Source: JANNSO01 sp964485395 (GTDB lineage: Bacteria > Spirochaetota > Spirochaetia > Treponematales > UBA12059). From it: DNA of 64,000 bases. Position 1 is the stretch's first letter. Every line of letters begins with the position of its first letter. The position numbers were made by a program, and so were the translations under genes. The notes beneath the pieces were generated by a model, which saw only the letters and a program-made list of their open reading frames with translations, made no database searches and had not been told where the DNA came from. The stretch spans positions 1 through 64,000 of the forward strand of contig CAZAJF010000012.1 in NCBI GenBank assembly GCA_964485395.1. The letters are read 5' to 3'. This document shows positions 1 through 8,804 of this stretch, in pieces.

Positions 1-1
1 C

Positions 2-202
2 GGTATCGGATCGAGCCGCGAGGTGATGATCGCCTCGCTCGCCGAGCCCGCCATGATCATGATCGTCTTCACGCTGGCGCTGATCGCCGGATCGACTCAG
101 CTTTCCACCATGGCTGCGTTCATGGCGTCATCGGTAGTCGGTTTGCGCGTTTCGCTGGCGCTGGCGCTGATTGCACTCATCATGGTCGCGGTCGCCGAAA
201 AC
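2..202 (+). CDS. HycD/HyfC/EchB-family (NuoH-like) membrane subunit, internal fragment
   Basis: An open frame from the window edge reads GIGSSREVMIASLAEPAM, then hydrophobic segments, and ends at VAVAENG. The SREV..LAEPA signature, the transmembrane helix after it and the ALIALIMVAVAEN segment match the quinone-side membrane subunit of group 4 hydrogenases/formate hydrogenlyase and complex I subunit 1. The family normally continues AENGR.P.D.P.T; here it breaks off immediately after AENG and the frame runs on as antisense recJ sequence. The fragment therefore lacks both ends, and the downstream loss is at an apparent assembly joint. Family call is from motif memory, not a search. Confidence 0.6.
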
Positions 203-439
203 GGGCACTTTCTCGCCCCCGTCCGCCGCCAGGAGTATGCGATCCACGGCGTCTTCCATATCCTTGAACAGGAACGGGTTCCGCATGAAGCGGGGGTCGT
301 CCTCCAGGAAAAAGAGCAGATCCTCGGGGGCGACGATTCCTCGGCGCGCGAGAATGGAAGCCGAGAGCAAATCCAGGTTATACGATGCGGCCAGTTCTTT
401 TATCACGGCTCCCGAAACGTCCCGCTTTTTCCATCTCAT
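185..439 (-). CDS. recJ: Single-stranded-DNA-specific exonuclease RecJ, N-terminal fragment (truncated by join)
   Basis: The minus-strand frame starts MRWKKRDVSGAVIKELA and runs to EKVPVFGDRD. This matches the RecJ N-terminus: the MxWK start, the ..LLxxRGI...DFL-like segment, and the first DHH-superfamily metal motif, normally GD.DVDG. Homology stops exactly at GDRD and is followed by unrelated HDE and a stop, so the catalytic domain is missing. The ATG overlaps the TGA of the upstream phosphorylase gene (ATGA, 436-439), so the two are translationally coupled. RecJ degrades 5' ssDNA in recombination and repair and fits functionally with recO nearby. Confidence 0.7.
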
Positions 440-1746
440 AATGAAGAAATTTCCTTGATGATCAATTTCGTATCCGTGGGCTTCGCCGAATCGATGCGGA
501 GCGAGGCTTCCACGAGACTCCAGGCGCCGTTCATGGAGGACTCGTCGCGGGCATACACGCGCGCGATCAGGTCGCCCTTCTTCACCGCGGCGCCTTTTAC
601 GCGCTCGAAGATGAACCCCACGTCCGGCTGCACGGGATCGGTGGTCTTGTTCCGGCCCACGCCCAGGTACACGCCCGCAAGGCCTATCTTGTAGGCGTCG
701 ATGGAGCCGATGAAGCCGTCTTTCGGTGCTGTAAACTCGCGTACGACCGGCGCGCGGTAGGTACCGTACAGCGCCAGCATTTTTTCCCCATCGCCGCCCT
801 GCGTCTTTACGTTGCGTATGAACAGCTCGTAGGCCTTTCCCGACTCCACGGCTTCCTTGCAGAGGACGATGGCGTCGTCCACGTTTTTGCTGATGCCGCC
901 GGCTACGAGCATCCAGCCGCACAGGCGATAGCTCACTTCCATGAGATCGGCCGGGCCTTTGCCCTTGAGGCAGTCGATGGTTTCCTCGATCTCGAAGAAA
1001 TTTCCCACCTTCAGGCCCAAGGGTTCGGTCATGTCCGTGATGACGCCTACCACGCGCTTGCCCATGGCGTTGCCCGTCTTTACGAGGCTGTTGGCCAGGC
1101 GCTCGGCGGCTTCCACCGTTTTCATGAAGGCGCCCGGGCCGCTCTTTACGTCGAACACGAGCGCGTCCGAACCTTCGGCCACCTTCTTGGAAAGTATGCT
1201 TGCGGTTATGAGCGGTACCGATTCCACGGTAGCGGTCACGTCCCGCAGGGAATACAGTTTTTTGTCGGCCGGAACGATAGTGTCCGTTTGGCCGGTCATC
1301 GCGAAGCCGTCTTTGGCTATATAGTCGCGAAAGCGGGTTTCGTCCAGCCGGGTGGTGTAACCCGGAATGCTTTCAAGCTTGTCCAGGGTGCCGCCGGTGT
1401 GGCCCAAGGCGCGGCCGGACATCATGGGCACCTGTACGCCGCAAGCCGCCACGATAGGCGCCAGCAGCAACGACACCTTGTCGCCCACCCCGCCGGTGGA
1501 ATGCTTGTCCACGAAGGGCCCCTTGAGGCCCGAAAGGTTCATGACGGTGCCCGACTTGAGCATCAGGTCGGTGAGGGCCGCCGTTTCGTCGAAGCTCATG
1601 CCCTTGAAGAAAACCGCCATAAGCCAGGCGGAAACCTGATATTCGGGGATTTCTCCGGATACGTAGCCGTTTACCAGAAACGCGATCTCTTCGCGGGAAA
1701 GCTCCAGGCCGTCCCGTTTCTTCATGATGATGTCTACCGCTCTCAT
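436..1746 (-). CDS. pdp: Pyrimidine-nucleoside (thymidine) phosphorylase
   Basis: 436 residues, the normal length for the family. Phosphorolysis of thymidine, deoxyuridine or uridine gives the free base and (deoxy)ribose-1-phosphate in cytoplasmic pyrimidine salvage. Visible features are the N-terminal alpha domain starting MRAVDIIMKKRDG, the phosphate-binding motif VDKHSTGGVGDK at residues 79-90, the MSGRALGHTGGTLDKLESIPG stretch, and the C-terminal alpha/beta domain with GVGRNKTTDPV. An AAGGAG ribosome-binding site precedes the ATG. The 3' end overlaps recJ by ATGA. The Pdp/DeoA distinction (uridine acceptance) cannot be settled from motifs alone. Confidence 0.93.
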   Translation of the reverse strand: MRAVDIIMKKRDGLELSREEIAFLVNGYVSGEIPEYQVSAWLMAVFFKGMSFDETAALTDLMLKSGTVMNLSGLKGPFVDKHSTGGVGDKVSLLLAPIVAACGVQVPMMSGRALGHTGGTLDKLESIPGYTTRLDETRFRDYIAKDGFAMTGQTDTIVPADKKLYSLRDVTATVESVPLITASILSKKVAEGSDALVFDVKSGPGAFMKTVEAAERLANSLVKTGNAMGKRVVGVITDMTEPLGLKVGNFFEIEETIDCLKGKGPADLMEVSYRLCGWMLVAGGISKNVDDAIVLCKEAVESGKAYELFIRNVKTQGGDGEKMLALYGTYRAPVVREFTAPKDGFIGSIDAYKIGLAGVYLGVGRNKTTDPVQPDVGFIFERVKGAAVKKGDLIARVYARDESSMNGAWSLVEASLRIDSAKPTDTKLIIKEISSL

Positions 1747-1838
1747 AGTAACTCCTTGCAGGAAAAGTCCTTGCTAAACAACGCGCGGAACGGGATATTC
1801 GCACGCGCTTTCGCGATAAAAAATTGCGTATAGGGCGA

Positions 1839-2630
1839 TCAGCGGAGCCGTTCCAGCTGATTCAGGGTTTTCAAGGGCGAATCGGCGGCCTGGCGAACGA
1901 TATCCAGCGTGCAGGTTTCCAGCGCCGCCAGCGCCTCAGCGGCCAGGCCGATCCTGGTGGCCTGCGCAAAAGGCAGATCCAAGGTTTTCTGCAGCCACAC
2001 GATGGCGCCCGCCGGAATATCCACGTACGATTCGCCGTATTCCGCTTCAGCCCGGCACCCGGCGCAGACGAAACCGGCGTGCGATCGGGCATACGAGTGT
2101 ATCGCATTAGGCACGATTGTTCCAGCGCACAGGCAGCAGGATTCGGAATCTGGAAGCATGCCCATGACCAGAAGCGCACGCAGGCAAAACTGCACGAGCA
2201 CCGGCAGGTGGGCGGCGGGCGGAATCGCGCCCGACCTTGAAGAAAGCATGGTCTCGAGCGCCAGGAGCGTATCGTGCACCAGCGAAAAGGCCGACGCGCC
2301 GTCCCCGCCGAGCGCCGAGGTTTCGCTTATGAATTCCGACACGAAACCCGCCACGGACAGGGCTTCCAGGTTGGTGCGTATGGAAGGAAACTCGATCAGC
2401 GCGTCAAAATCGCTGAGTTTGATGAAATCTTTCTGGGTATCGCGGTAGAGCCAGGCCCGCCCTTCGTGCCAGGGAGCCGCCAGCGAGCGCAGCTTGCTTT
2501 TGGACCCGCCGAACATGAAGCTGTCTATTACGCCGTCCTCTGCCGTGAGGAGCGAGACTACCCTGCCGCCCGACGGAATCTCGCGCGAGCGCAAGACGAT
2601 GCCGTCCACGGAAAAATTGCGTTGACTCAT
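1839..2630 (-). CDS. recO: DNA repair protein RecO
   Basis: About 263 residues. The N-terminal OB-fold begins RNFSVDGIVLRSREIPSGGRVVSLLTAEDG. A helical middle domain and a four-cysteine zinc site (CCLC ... CAGC) follow, as in RecO proteins. RecO loads RecA with RecR in the RecF pathway. I place the start at the ATG at 2630 rather than the upstream in-frame TTG at 2639, because the predicted promoter (TTGACA at 2662-2667, -10 GATAGT at 2639-2644) puts the transcript start only 1-2 nt before this ATG. No Shine-Dalgarno is visible. The gene appears leaderless. Confidence 0.85.
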   Translation of the reverse strand: MSQRNFSVDGIVLRSREIPSGGRVVSLLTAEDGVIDSFMFGGSKSKLRSLAAPWHEGRAWLYRDTQKDFIKLSDFDALIEFPSIRTNLEALSVAGFVSEFISETSALGGDGASAFSLVHDTLLALETMLSSRSGAIPPAAHLPVLVQFCLRALLVMGMLPDSESCCLCAGTIVPNAIHSYARSHAGFVCAGCRAEAEYGESYVDIPAGAIVWLQKTLDLPFAQATRIGLAAEALAALETCTLDIVRQAADSPLKTLNQLERLR

Positions 2631-2638
2631 GGTAGACA

Positions 2639-2667
2639 ACTATCAGGAATGCGGGCCGCGCTGTCAA
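2639..2667 (-). promoter_or_regulatory. Predicted recO promoter (leaderless)
   Basis: On the minus strand, TTGACA (2667-2662), a 17-nt spacer and GATAGT (2644-2639) lie 8 nt before the recO ATG. The expected +1 falls at about 2632, leaving a 1-2 nt 5' leader. The -35 is a perfect consensus. Confidence 0.6.
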
Positions 2668-2741
2668 GTACGGCGAAATTTCCTGTCAAACGCCCTTGCG
2701 TCCCGGTTGCGATTGCACAAGAATTGTCAACGGAGGCACCT

Positions 2742-3530
2742 ATGATTTTTATTCCTATCGGCTTGGCGGGAATCGCCGTAATTCTGTTCTTTGTGGGTCG
2801 CGGCCAGAATAAAAAGGCCTATGACATGAAATCCGTGCAGACGTCCACGGCGGCGGAGCTCGCGCGGTCGGCGGCGGACGTATCCAAGGAAATCGGCGTC
2901 GGCTCGTTCAGCCAGCAGGCTGAAGTCAAAGGTACGGCGGAATGCGCATCGCCCCTGAAGTCAGAGATGAACGGCAGCGACTGCGTATGGTACCGGTCCA
3001 CGGTTACGCGCGAGTATGAAGAAAGCTATACCGAGCGCGACAGCGAGGGACACACCAAGACCGGAACCAGGCGCGGCTCGGAAACCGTTTCGTCCAACGA
3101 GCGAAGCGTACCCTTCCAGCTTCGCGATGAAAGCGGCACCATTACCATAGATCCCGAAGGCGCCAGCATCGACGGCGAACGAATCGTGTCCCAGTTCGAG
3201 CAAGGCGACCGCGGCCCATCCCTGTCCTTCGGCAACTTCAGGCTGAACCTGGGTGCGCTCGGCAGCGGCAGGCGCACCATCGGCTACAAGCTTGAAGAAT
3301 GGGCCATTACCCTGGGCAAGCGCCTGTATGTCTTGGGCGAGGCGCGCGACGACGAGAATCGCCTGCGCATCGGCAAACCGGCCAAAAAGGGCGAACGCTT
3401 CATCATCTCGGTAAAGAGCGAGGAAGACCTCACCAAGTCGGCCGAATCCGGCGCCAAGATCATGTCAATCGTCGCCATCGTGCTGGGAGTCGGGGCAATC
3501 GTTTCGGCGGTGGTGATACTGTTTTTCTGA
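2742..3530 (+). CDS. GIDE-domain membrane protein (E3 ligase MUL1-like domain), function unknown
   Basis: 262 residues. A first transmembrane helix sits at residues 1-18 (IFIPIGLAGIAVILFF). The central domain at about 35-235 has the GIDE-type pattern: GTAECASPLKSEMNGSDCVWYRSTV, then a charged EESYTERDSEGH loop, then EWAITLGKRLYVLGEARD. A second helix lies at about 240-262 (SIVAIVLGVGAIVSAVVILFF). This topology, with helix, GIDE and C-terminal helix, resembles bacterial GIDE proteins often found near LemA; no LemA is present here. A GGAGG site at 2732 fixes the start. The biochemical role is not known. Confidence 0.7.
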   Translation: MIFIPIGLAGIAVILFFVGRGQNKKAYDMKSVQTSTAAELARSAADVSKEIGVGSFSQQAEVKGTAECASPLKSEMNGSDCVWYRSTVTREYEESYTERDSEGHTKTGTRRGSETVSSNERSVPFQLRDESGTITIDPEGASIDGERIVSQFEQGDRGPSLSFGNFRLNLGALGSGRRTIGYKLEEWAITLGKRLYVLGEARDDENRLRIGKPAKKGERFIISVKSEEDLTKSAESGAKIMSIVAIVLGVGAIVSAVVILFF

Positions 3531-3864
3531 AAGACGAATTGGGCATCCGCAAGCCGCGCGGCTTTTCGGGTGCCCTTCCTCAGTGCAGGCTTGCCTTGTC
3601 CCCACGGTCATGGACAATCTCCAAGCGGGACCTAATGAAACCCAGCGATATAATCCGCAAAAAAACCTCTACCCCGGGCTGAAGGCGACCATATTCCTTG
3701 GAGCACCGAGGTTTCGCATTATCCGTAAAGCAGGCATGCGCAGACGAAGGATTGATCATAATATGCTCAAAGGCACTTATAGATGATTCCCGGTTTTGCT
3801 ACTCTTGACTAAACCATGGCTTTTATCGATTATCCTCAAGTTCGACAAACAAGGAAGGTTCAGC
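3531..3864. other. Intergenic region with a hairpin
   Basis: A GC-rich imperfect hairpin at 3541-3575 (GGGCATCCG paired with CGGGTGCCC, inner AAGCCGC/GCGGCTT) follows the GIDE gene and may terminate it, though it has no long T-run. The remaining ~290 nt hold no convincing gene: short frames have neither recognisable protein nor ribosome-binding site. Confidence 0.5.
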
Positions 3865-4275
3865 ATGGAAGATAAGAATTACCTGTACAGCCTTGATTTC
3901 GTGGTGCGCGATTATGAATGCGACCTGCAGGGAATCGTGAATAACGCCAACTACCTGCATTATATGGAACATGCCAGGCACCAATTCCTGCTGGAGCAGA
4001 ACATCGATTTCGCAAAATTACATGCGGAGGGCGTAGATCTTGTCGTTTCCCGCATCGAGATCGACTACAAACAGTCGCTTAAAAGCCGCGACGCGTTTAC
4101 CGTAAAGCTGGCCGTCTATAAAGAGGGTCAGCTGCGCATAATTTTCGATCAGGAGATTCGTAAGCATGGAACGGATGCGCTTGTCGTCCAAGCCAAGGTC
4201 ACCGGCGTATGCGTCAAAGCCGGGAGGCCGGTAAAGCCCGAAACCGTTCCAGGCCTCGCGGGGCTGAAGCTTTAA
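3865..4275 (+). CDS. Acyl-CoA thioesterase, 4-hydroxybenzoyl-CoA thioesterase/YbgC family
   Basis: 136 residues, a single hotdog domain. The segment VRDYECDLQGIVNNANYLHYMEHAR matches the family's D...G.V.N..Y...E.AR active-site pattern with the catalytic Asp in the DLQGIV loop. The start is set by AAGGAAGG at 3851-3858. The family hydrolyses short-chain or aromatic acyl-CoA thioesters in the cytoplasm; the substrate here is unknown. It converges on the histidine kinase gene at 4299 with only 23 nt between the stops. Confidence 0.85.
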   Translation: MEDKNYLYSLDFVVRDYECDLQGIVNNANYLHYMEHARHQFLLEQNIDFAKLHAEGVDLVVSRIEIDYKQSLKSRDAFTVKLAVYKEGQLRIIFDQEIRKHGTDALVVQAKVTGVCVKAGRPVKPETVPGLAGLKL

Positions 4276-4298
4276 CAAGGTGCTGAAAAACCGGCCGC

Positions 4299-6425
4299 CT
4301 ATTTTTCCATCGCTCTCGGAAAGCGGATGCTGCAATGCGTGCCGACATCGTTCGCCAGCACCAGGGTTCCGCCCAATTGCTCAGCGAGCGAACGCACCAA
4401 GATGAAACCCAGGGTTGCGCCCTCGCGATGCACCGACGGCAATCCGATGCCGTCATCGATAACCTGAAGCTCGAAATATCCATCGGCGCGCGGCTTCAGG
4501 ACGATGGAAATTTCCCCGCGGCGTTCCTCGGGAAAGGCGTACTTGAACGCGTTGGTCATCAGTTCGTTTAAAATAAGCCCGCAGGGAATCGCCTGGTCTA
4601 TCGGCAGCAGGACGCCCGCGGCATCGATCCGAATTCCTACCCTCCCGCCGGAATCGTAAATGTCCAGGATTACTTGGGTAAGGCGCTGCATATACGGGCT
4701 CATGTCGATATGGCCGAAATCGCCGGATTCATACAGCACTTTGTGCACCAGCGACATCGCCATGATTCGGTCCCTGCTGTTCTGAAAGGCTTTTATCGCC
4801 TCTTGCGGCGTTTTTATATAGGAAGATTGAAGGCTCAAGAGGCTGGAGATGACATTCAGGTTGTTTTTCACCCGGTGATGTATCTCCCGCAGCAGAATCT
4901 CCTTTTCCCTGAGGCTCCGCCTGAGCTTGGCTTCCGCGCTTTTGCGCTCGGTAATGTCCCGCAGGAAAGAGACCAGCCGGCCGCCGTTGATATCATGGTA
5001 TTGCACGCTCACCTCGACGTCGAACGAAGTACCGTCTTTTCTCCGATGCCGTGTCTCAAAACGGCCCGTTCCCTCTTTTTGAATTTGAGCCATGTGGGCA
5101 GATGTCTCGGCGGAGGTCTCCTCCGCTTCAATATCAGAAATCGTCATGGAGGTTAATTCCTGCTGGGTATAGCCGCTCATCGAGCAATACGCAGCGTTCA
5201 CCTCCATGATCCTTCCCTGCGCATCCAACATCCAAAAACCATCCATGGCCGCCTGCAAGATCGTTTGCCGCTGTTCCTCGTTTTGCCGCAAAGCTGCGGT
5301 ACCGCCGTAGACCCGGCCTTCCAGCTCCTGGTTCCAGGACTGAAGCCGACCGACCATGTCGTTGAATACGGAAACGAACTTGCCGATCTCGGATTCCCCG
5401 CTTCCTGCGGCCCGCGCGGAAAGATCGCCGGCCTCGATCCGCTTGGCCACGGCAATGAGGTTTTTTACGGGTCTCGAGATTAGGCTGGCCAAGAGGACGG
5501 AAACGAGGATTCCAAGCACAAGCATGAAGAGCCATATGGCGCATTGCCGGGCGAGATCGGCCCAGGCAGGCTCCAGTACGCGCGCGCGGTCCATCCTCAG
5601 AACCAGCGCAAAGGCGAGCCCGCTGTCCAGGCGCACGTGGCGATGATACGCCAGAACCATGGCTCCGTTTTCATCGACGCCCTCGTACGGGCCGTCGATC
5701 CCCGAGAGCGCGAGGGAAAACGGCGGGAACGAGATGGCATCGGCGTCATATTCCGTACGCGCCACATCGCCGGAAGAATCGCCGCCATACTGGATTATGC
5801 GCGAGTCTTTTTGCATCGCGACGCTGCTCGTAAGGTTTCGCGGAAAAAAATCGCTTGACGACCAGAGCAGGGAGGTAAGGGCTCCCTCGATATCGTAGTC
5901 GGCGATCAGGTTGGCGCTTACGCGTTCCCTCTTCCTGGTGGCAAAAACCAGGCGCGAAATTCGCAGGCAGGGCCGGCCTCCCGTACCCCGGTCAATAGTT
6001 ATAATTTCTTCATAACCGGGATTCCGGTCCGCGAACGCGGTCCTCGAGCCCGGACTTTCGGGAAATTCCAACGATATGGAGTCGAGGCTGCTGCTCGATC
6101 TCTTGAATGATTCCAGACGGCCTTGCACGTCGCCGGTAAGGTCTTCTTTGCCCGTAATCGGCTTCATGAACGGCAGCGATCGGGCCAATCCCTCGATGTC
6201 GCTCCTGCTGTCCAAAAACCAAGCATGCACGCGCTCGGCCAGCAATCCGGAAACGACGCTCATCTCGTCGAACGCCTTGACCCGGTAACGGCCGAATTTA
6301 CCGTAATTGTCCGTTCCCGGGATTCCCCAGGTATCAAGGCCGATGATGATGGCCATGAACAGCATGATAAGCACGCTGAATGAGGCGACGAGGCGTTTTC
6401 TGAAACTTGCGGGAATCAATTTCAA
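4299..6425 (-). CDS. Membrane sensor histidine kinase (extracytoplasmic domain-HAMP-PAS-HisKA_2)
   Basis: 708 residues. A TM helix at about 12-30 precedes a ~250-residue extracytoplasmic sensor. A second TM (WLFMLVLGILVSVLLASLI, about 300-320), a HAMP domain (RIEAGDLSARAAGSGESEIG), a PAS domain (FWMLDAQGRIMEVNAAYCSMSGY) and a HisKA_2 box with phospho-acceptor EIHHRVKNNLNVISSLLSLQ follow. The ATPase has N-box ILNELMTNAFKYAFPE and G-box DDGIGLP. The start is TTG, overlapping the stop of the upstream binding-protein gene as TTGA, so the two are probably co-translated. No response regulator gene is adjacent. HisKA_2 kinases often act on stand-alone receivers. Confidence 0.88.
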   Translation of the reverse strand: MKLIPASFRKRLVASFSVLIMLFMAIIIGLDTWGIPGTDNYGKFGRYRVKAFDEMSVVSGLLAERVHAWFLDSRSDIEGLARSLPFMKPITGKEDLTGDVQGRLESFKRSSSSLDSISLEFPESPGSRTAFADRNPGYEEIITIDRGTGGRPCLRISRLVFATRKRERVSANLIADYDIEGALTSLLWSSSDFFPRNLTSSVAMQKDSRIIQYGGDSSGDVARTEYDADAISFPPFSLALSGIDGPYEGVDENGAMVLAYHRHVRLDSGLAFALVLRMDRARVLEPAWADLARQCAIWLFMLVLGILVSVLLASLISRPVKNLIAVAKRIEAGDLSARAAGSGESEIGKFVSVFNDMVGRLQSWNQELEGRVYGGTAALRQNEEQRQTILQAAMDGFWMLDAQGRIMEVNAAYCSMSGYTQQELTSMTISDIEAEETSAETSAHMAQIQKEGTGRFETRHRRKDGTSFDVEVSVQYHDINGGRLVSFLRDITERKSAEAKLRRSLREKEILLREIHHRVKNNLNVISSLLSLQSSYIKTPQEAIKAFQNSRDRIMAMSLVHKVLYESGDFGHIDMSPYMQRLTQVILDIYDSGGRVGIRIDAAGVLLPIDQAIPCGLILNELMTNAFKYAFPEERRGEISIVLKPRADGYFELQVIDDGIGLPSVHREGATLGFILVRSLAEQLGGTLVLANDVGTHCSIRFPRAMEK

Positions 6426-7573
6426 GGTTGGTTTTTCCCTTCTTCAAGTCCATCGAGACGATCAGGGGCGTAGTCGAATTCTTCCAGCTTCCATTTCCTG
6501 CCGTCTTGGAGCACTTCCGGAAGGAAGGTCGTATCGAAGCGGTCGCGGATCTTTTTCCACTCCGCATCGGCAGGCAGCAGGCCGCTTGCCTTGAGGAATT
6601 CAAGCTGCTGATACGGTTCGCCATTTTCATCCCGGATCGTCAGCGGCAGCAAGGGAAAGGAAGGATTGTCAATGGTGGCCCTGCGGAGTATCCGAACCCA
6701 GTTTTTATTTATCTCGATCGCGGATTTGCCGGAAAAATCGATATTGGCTTTTTGCACCCACCCGAGAAGCGAATAAATATTGTCGTCGCCGCCCTTGCAC
6801 CAGCGGGTACAGCGGGCGTATGCCGCGAGGATGGCTTTGAGAATCTCCGGATTCCGGTCTGAAAAACCTCTGCCCGCCATCACGTATCCGTATATCTCGG
6901 ATTTGGCGAGCGCTGAAGTTCCCGGAAAACTATCGAGGACGGTCGTCGTCGTAGGCTCGTATGTCGTGATGACGTCTACCCGTTTTTCACGAAGCGCGAG
7001 TTCCATTTCATTGATGGCCAGCGGCACCGACACGATGTCGTCCATGCCCAGATGCGCCGCTTTCAGGGTTCTGAAAACGGCGAAGTGCATTACCGAGCCG
7101 GGAAGGTACCCGATCCGTTTGCCTTTCAAGGCGGAAGGAGCAAGGCTGCTGCCGGAAATAAGCGCGCAGGTATGAATTCCCGAAACGGCATAGATTCCAA
7201 AATCATGGCGAAACACATTGCTGAAGGCGGGAATGTCTCCCAAGACCATGATATCCAGGCGGCCATCGCCGTAAGGCAACATCTCCGGCCCGTTTTTATA
7301 ACCGTGTCCCCGCAGCGTCCATCCCTGCTCAGCCAATTGTTTTTGCAGAACCCGGTCATGGAACAATGCCTCGGCGGAATTCAATCCGTTGGGCAGGTAG
7401 CCAAAATCGATGATTTTCGACTCGTCTCCGGTGCCATAATCATAGCTATCATAGTTTATCGGGACCGAAATGACGGTCGCCAAGGCAGGTTTCGTTTCCT
7501 TGCAGCCCGGAAAGATAAAAAACAAGGATAATGTCACAAGCCAAAAACACGTACGACCGCTTTTTTTGATCAT
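6422..7573 (-). CDS. NMT1/THI5-like periplasmic binding lipoprotein, probable partner of the kinase
   Basis: 383 residues. A signal peptide ends in a lipobox (LFFIFPGC), so it is a lipoprotein. The mature part has the ABC-type/NMT1 two-lobe binding fold: LNSAEALFHDRVLQKQLAEQGW, GRLDIMVLGDIPAFSN, LKGKRIGYLPGSVMHFAVFRTLKAAHL, VDVITTYEPTTTTVLDSFPG. These segments resemble nitrate/sulfonate/taurine-type substrate-binding proteins. No ABC permease or ATPase is nearby. Instead the stop overlaps the TTG of a sensor kinase, which suggests it reports ligand to the kinase rather than feeding a transporter. The ligand is unknown. Confidence 0.8.
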   Translation of the reverse strand: MIKKSGRTCFWLVTLSLFFIFPGCKETKPALATVISVPINYDSYDYGTGDESKIIDFGYLPNGLNSAEALFHDRVLQKQLAEQGWTLRGHGYKNGPEMLPYGDGRLDIMVLGDIPAFSNVFRHDFGIYAVSGIHTCALISGSSLAPSALKGKRIGYLPGSVMHFAVFRTLKAAHLGMDDIVSVPLAINEMELALREKRVDVITTYEPTTTTVLDSFPGTSALAKSEIYGYVMAGRGFSDRNPEILKAILAAYARCTRWCKGGDDNIYSLLGWVQKANIDFSGKSAIEINKNWVRILRRATIDNPSFPLLPLTIRDENGEPYQQLEFLKASGLLPADAEWKKIRDRFDTTFLPEVLQDGRKWKLEEFDYAPDRLDGLEEGKNQP

Positions 7574-7609
7574 TTTTCGTCTTCTTGCATAAAAGCCTCA
7601 GCTACCTTA

Positions 7610-7638
7610 ATTTTTAGCGTCTTTTTTTAAAATGTCAA
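7610..7638 (-). promoter_or_regulatory. Possible promoter of the binding-protein/kinase pair
   Basis: TTGACA on the minus strand (7638-7633), a 17-nt spacer and a weak -10 AAAAAT (7615-7610) lie about 37 nt upstream of the binding-protein ATG at 7573. Confidence 0.4.
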
Positions 7639-7842
7639 GGTGAAGAAAGTTCTTATATATCAGTTTTATTGCGCTTGTCCCGCGCGATTATTCCACCCTG
7701 TCTATCTGTAAATATTTCTTGGCACTGTTAAAACCGCACACGAGCGTTATTATCAGGGGTAGAGCCTCCTCCCTGTTCATGCCCCGAGTGAAGTCAAAAA
7801 AACCGATGGTTCTTGCGCATCAGTTTCGTCTATAATGGCCGG

Positions 7843-8781
7843 ATGGCCGAATCATCGAAAAAGAATAATTTCTACGCCGTCAGCTACCCCGTCGCGGAGG
7901 AATGCATATGCCGCATGGAAATAAACGCCTTGTTCCGGGAAGAGATCGACAAAAAATATTTTTTTTCGGATATAAAAATCGATCCCTCGCGAAGCCCGTA
8001 TATCAGGCATTCTCTCTTCATTTTTTGCCGGGAAGGCTCGTTGGAAGGGCTCGTGGACTACATACATGAACGCAAGCTCGCGTTCCATAATTTCAAGTTC
8101 GCCCATTTCGCGGCAGAAGGCGATGAATTGGGCTACGCGGATTGGATTACCTGCGTAACCAGGCTCGGAGCGGCGATAGACGGCGAAGCCGACATGCACT
8201 CCCCGTCGGTGTTGTTGGGGCTCGCGAAAATAGAAGGACTCTGGTTATTCGGGGAGTATGCGAGAAACGATAACGAGTGGCGGAAGCATGACGGAAAGCC
8301 GCACAAAAACAGCCACTCCGTGGGCTTGATACTGGCGCGAGCCTTGGTGAATATCGCGGTGCAGGACGCTCACGGCTGTACCTTGGTGGATCCCTGCTGC
8401 GGCATAGGAACGGTCGTCATCGAGGCGCTATCCATGGCAGTTGACGTAAAAGGATATGAAATAAACGGTTCCATCGCCGAAAAAGCTAAGGAAAACTTAG
8501 TTTTTTTTGGATATCGCGATGTTATCAGGACGGGCGACATGCACGAAATCAAGGATTTTTTCGATGCGGCCATCGTTGACATGCCCTATGGATTATTCAC
8601 TCCCGTTACCCGGGAATCTCAGTTGGACCTTATAAAAACGGCGCGAAGGATCGCGCGACGCCTTGTGCTGCTTACGTTCGAGGACATGGATGACGCTATT
8701 ACGGCGGCAGGCTTTTCGATCGTCGATGCATGTACCATCGCCAAAGGCCACCTGACGCGCTATGTTCGGGTATGCCTCTAG
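7843..8781 (+). CDS. TRM11/UPF0020-type SAM-dependent RNA methyltransferase
   Basis: 312 residues. The N-terminal half is a divergent THUMP-like RNA-binding region. The C-terminal half carries SAM motif I DPCCGIGTVVIEA and the catalytic motif DMPYG (the (N/D)PPY-type loop), as in tRNA (guanine-N2) methyltransferases. An earlier in-frame TTG exists at 7813. I choose the ATG at 7843 because TATAAT sits exactly 6 nt upstream (7831-7836), which would place the transcription start at the A of this ATG. No Shine-Dalgarno is visible. The exact target nucleotide is unknown. Confidence 0.75.
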   Translation: MAESSKKNNFYAVSYPVAEECICRMEINALFREEIDKKYFFSDIKIDPSRSPYIRHSLFIFCREGSLEGLVDYIHERKLAFHNFKFAHFAAEGDELGYADWITCVTRLGAAIDGEADMHSPSVLLGLAKIEGLWLFGEYARNDNEWRKHDGKPHKNSHSVGLILARALVNIAVQDAHGCTLVDPCCGIGTVVIEALSMAVDVKGYEINGSIAEKAKENLVFFGYRDVIRTGDMHEIKDFFDAAIVDMPYGLFTPVTRESQLDLIKTARRIARRLVLLTFEDMDDAITAAGFSIVDACTIAKGHLTRYVRVCL

Positions 8782-8804
8782 CGATTATACGGTGGCCGTC
8801 CGCT

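Noticed and set aside
128..922. 264-aa open frame on the minus strand at the left end
   Set aside because: Only its last third is real (RecJ fragment from 439); the first part is an antisense shadow of the phosphorylase gene and the tail is the chimeric join.
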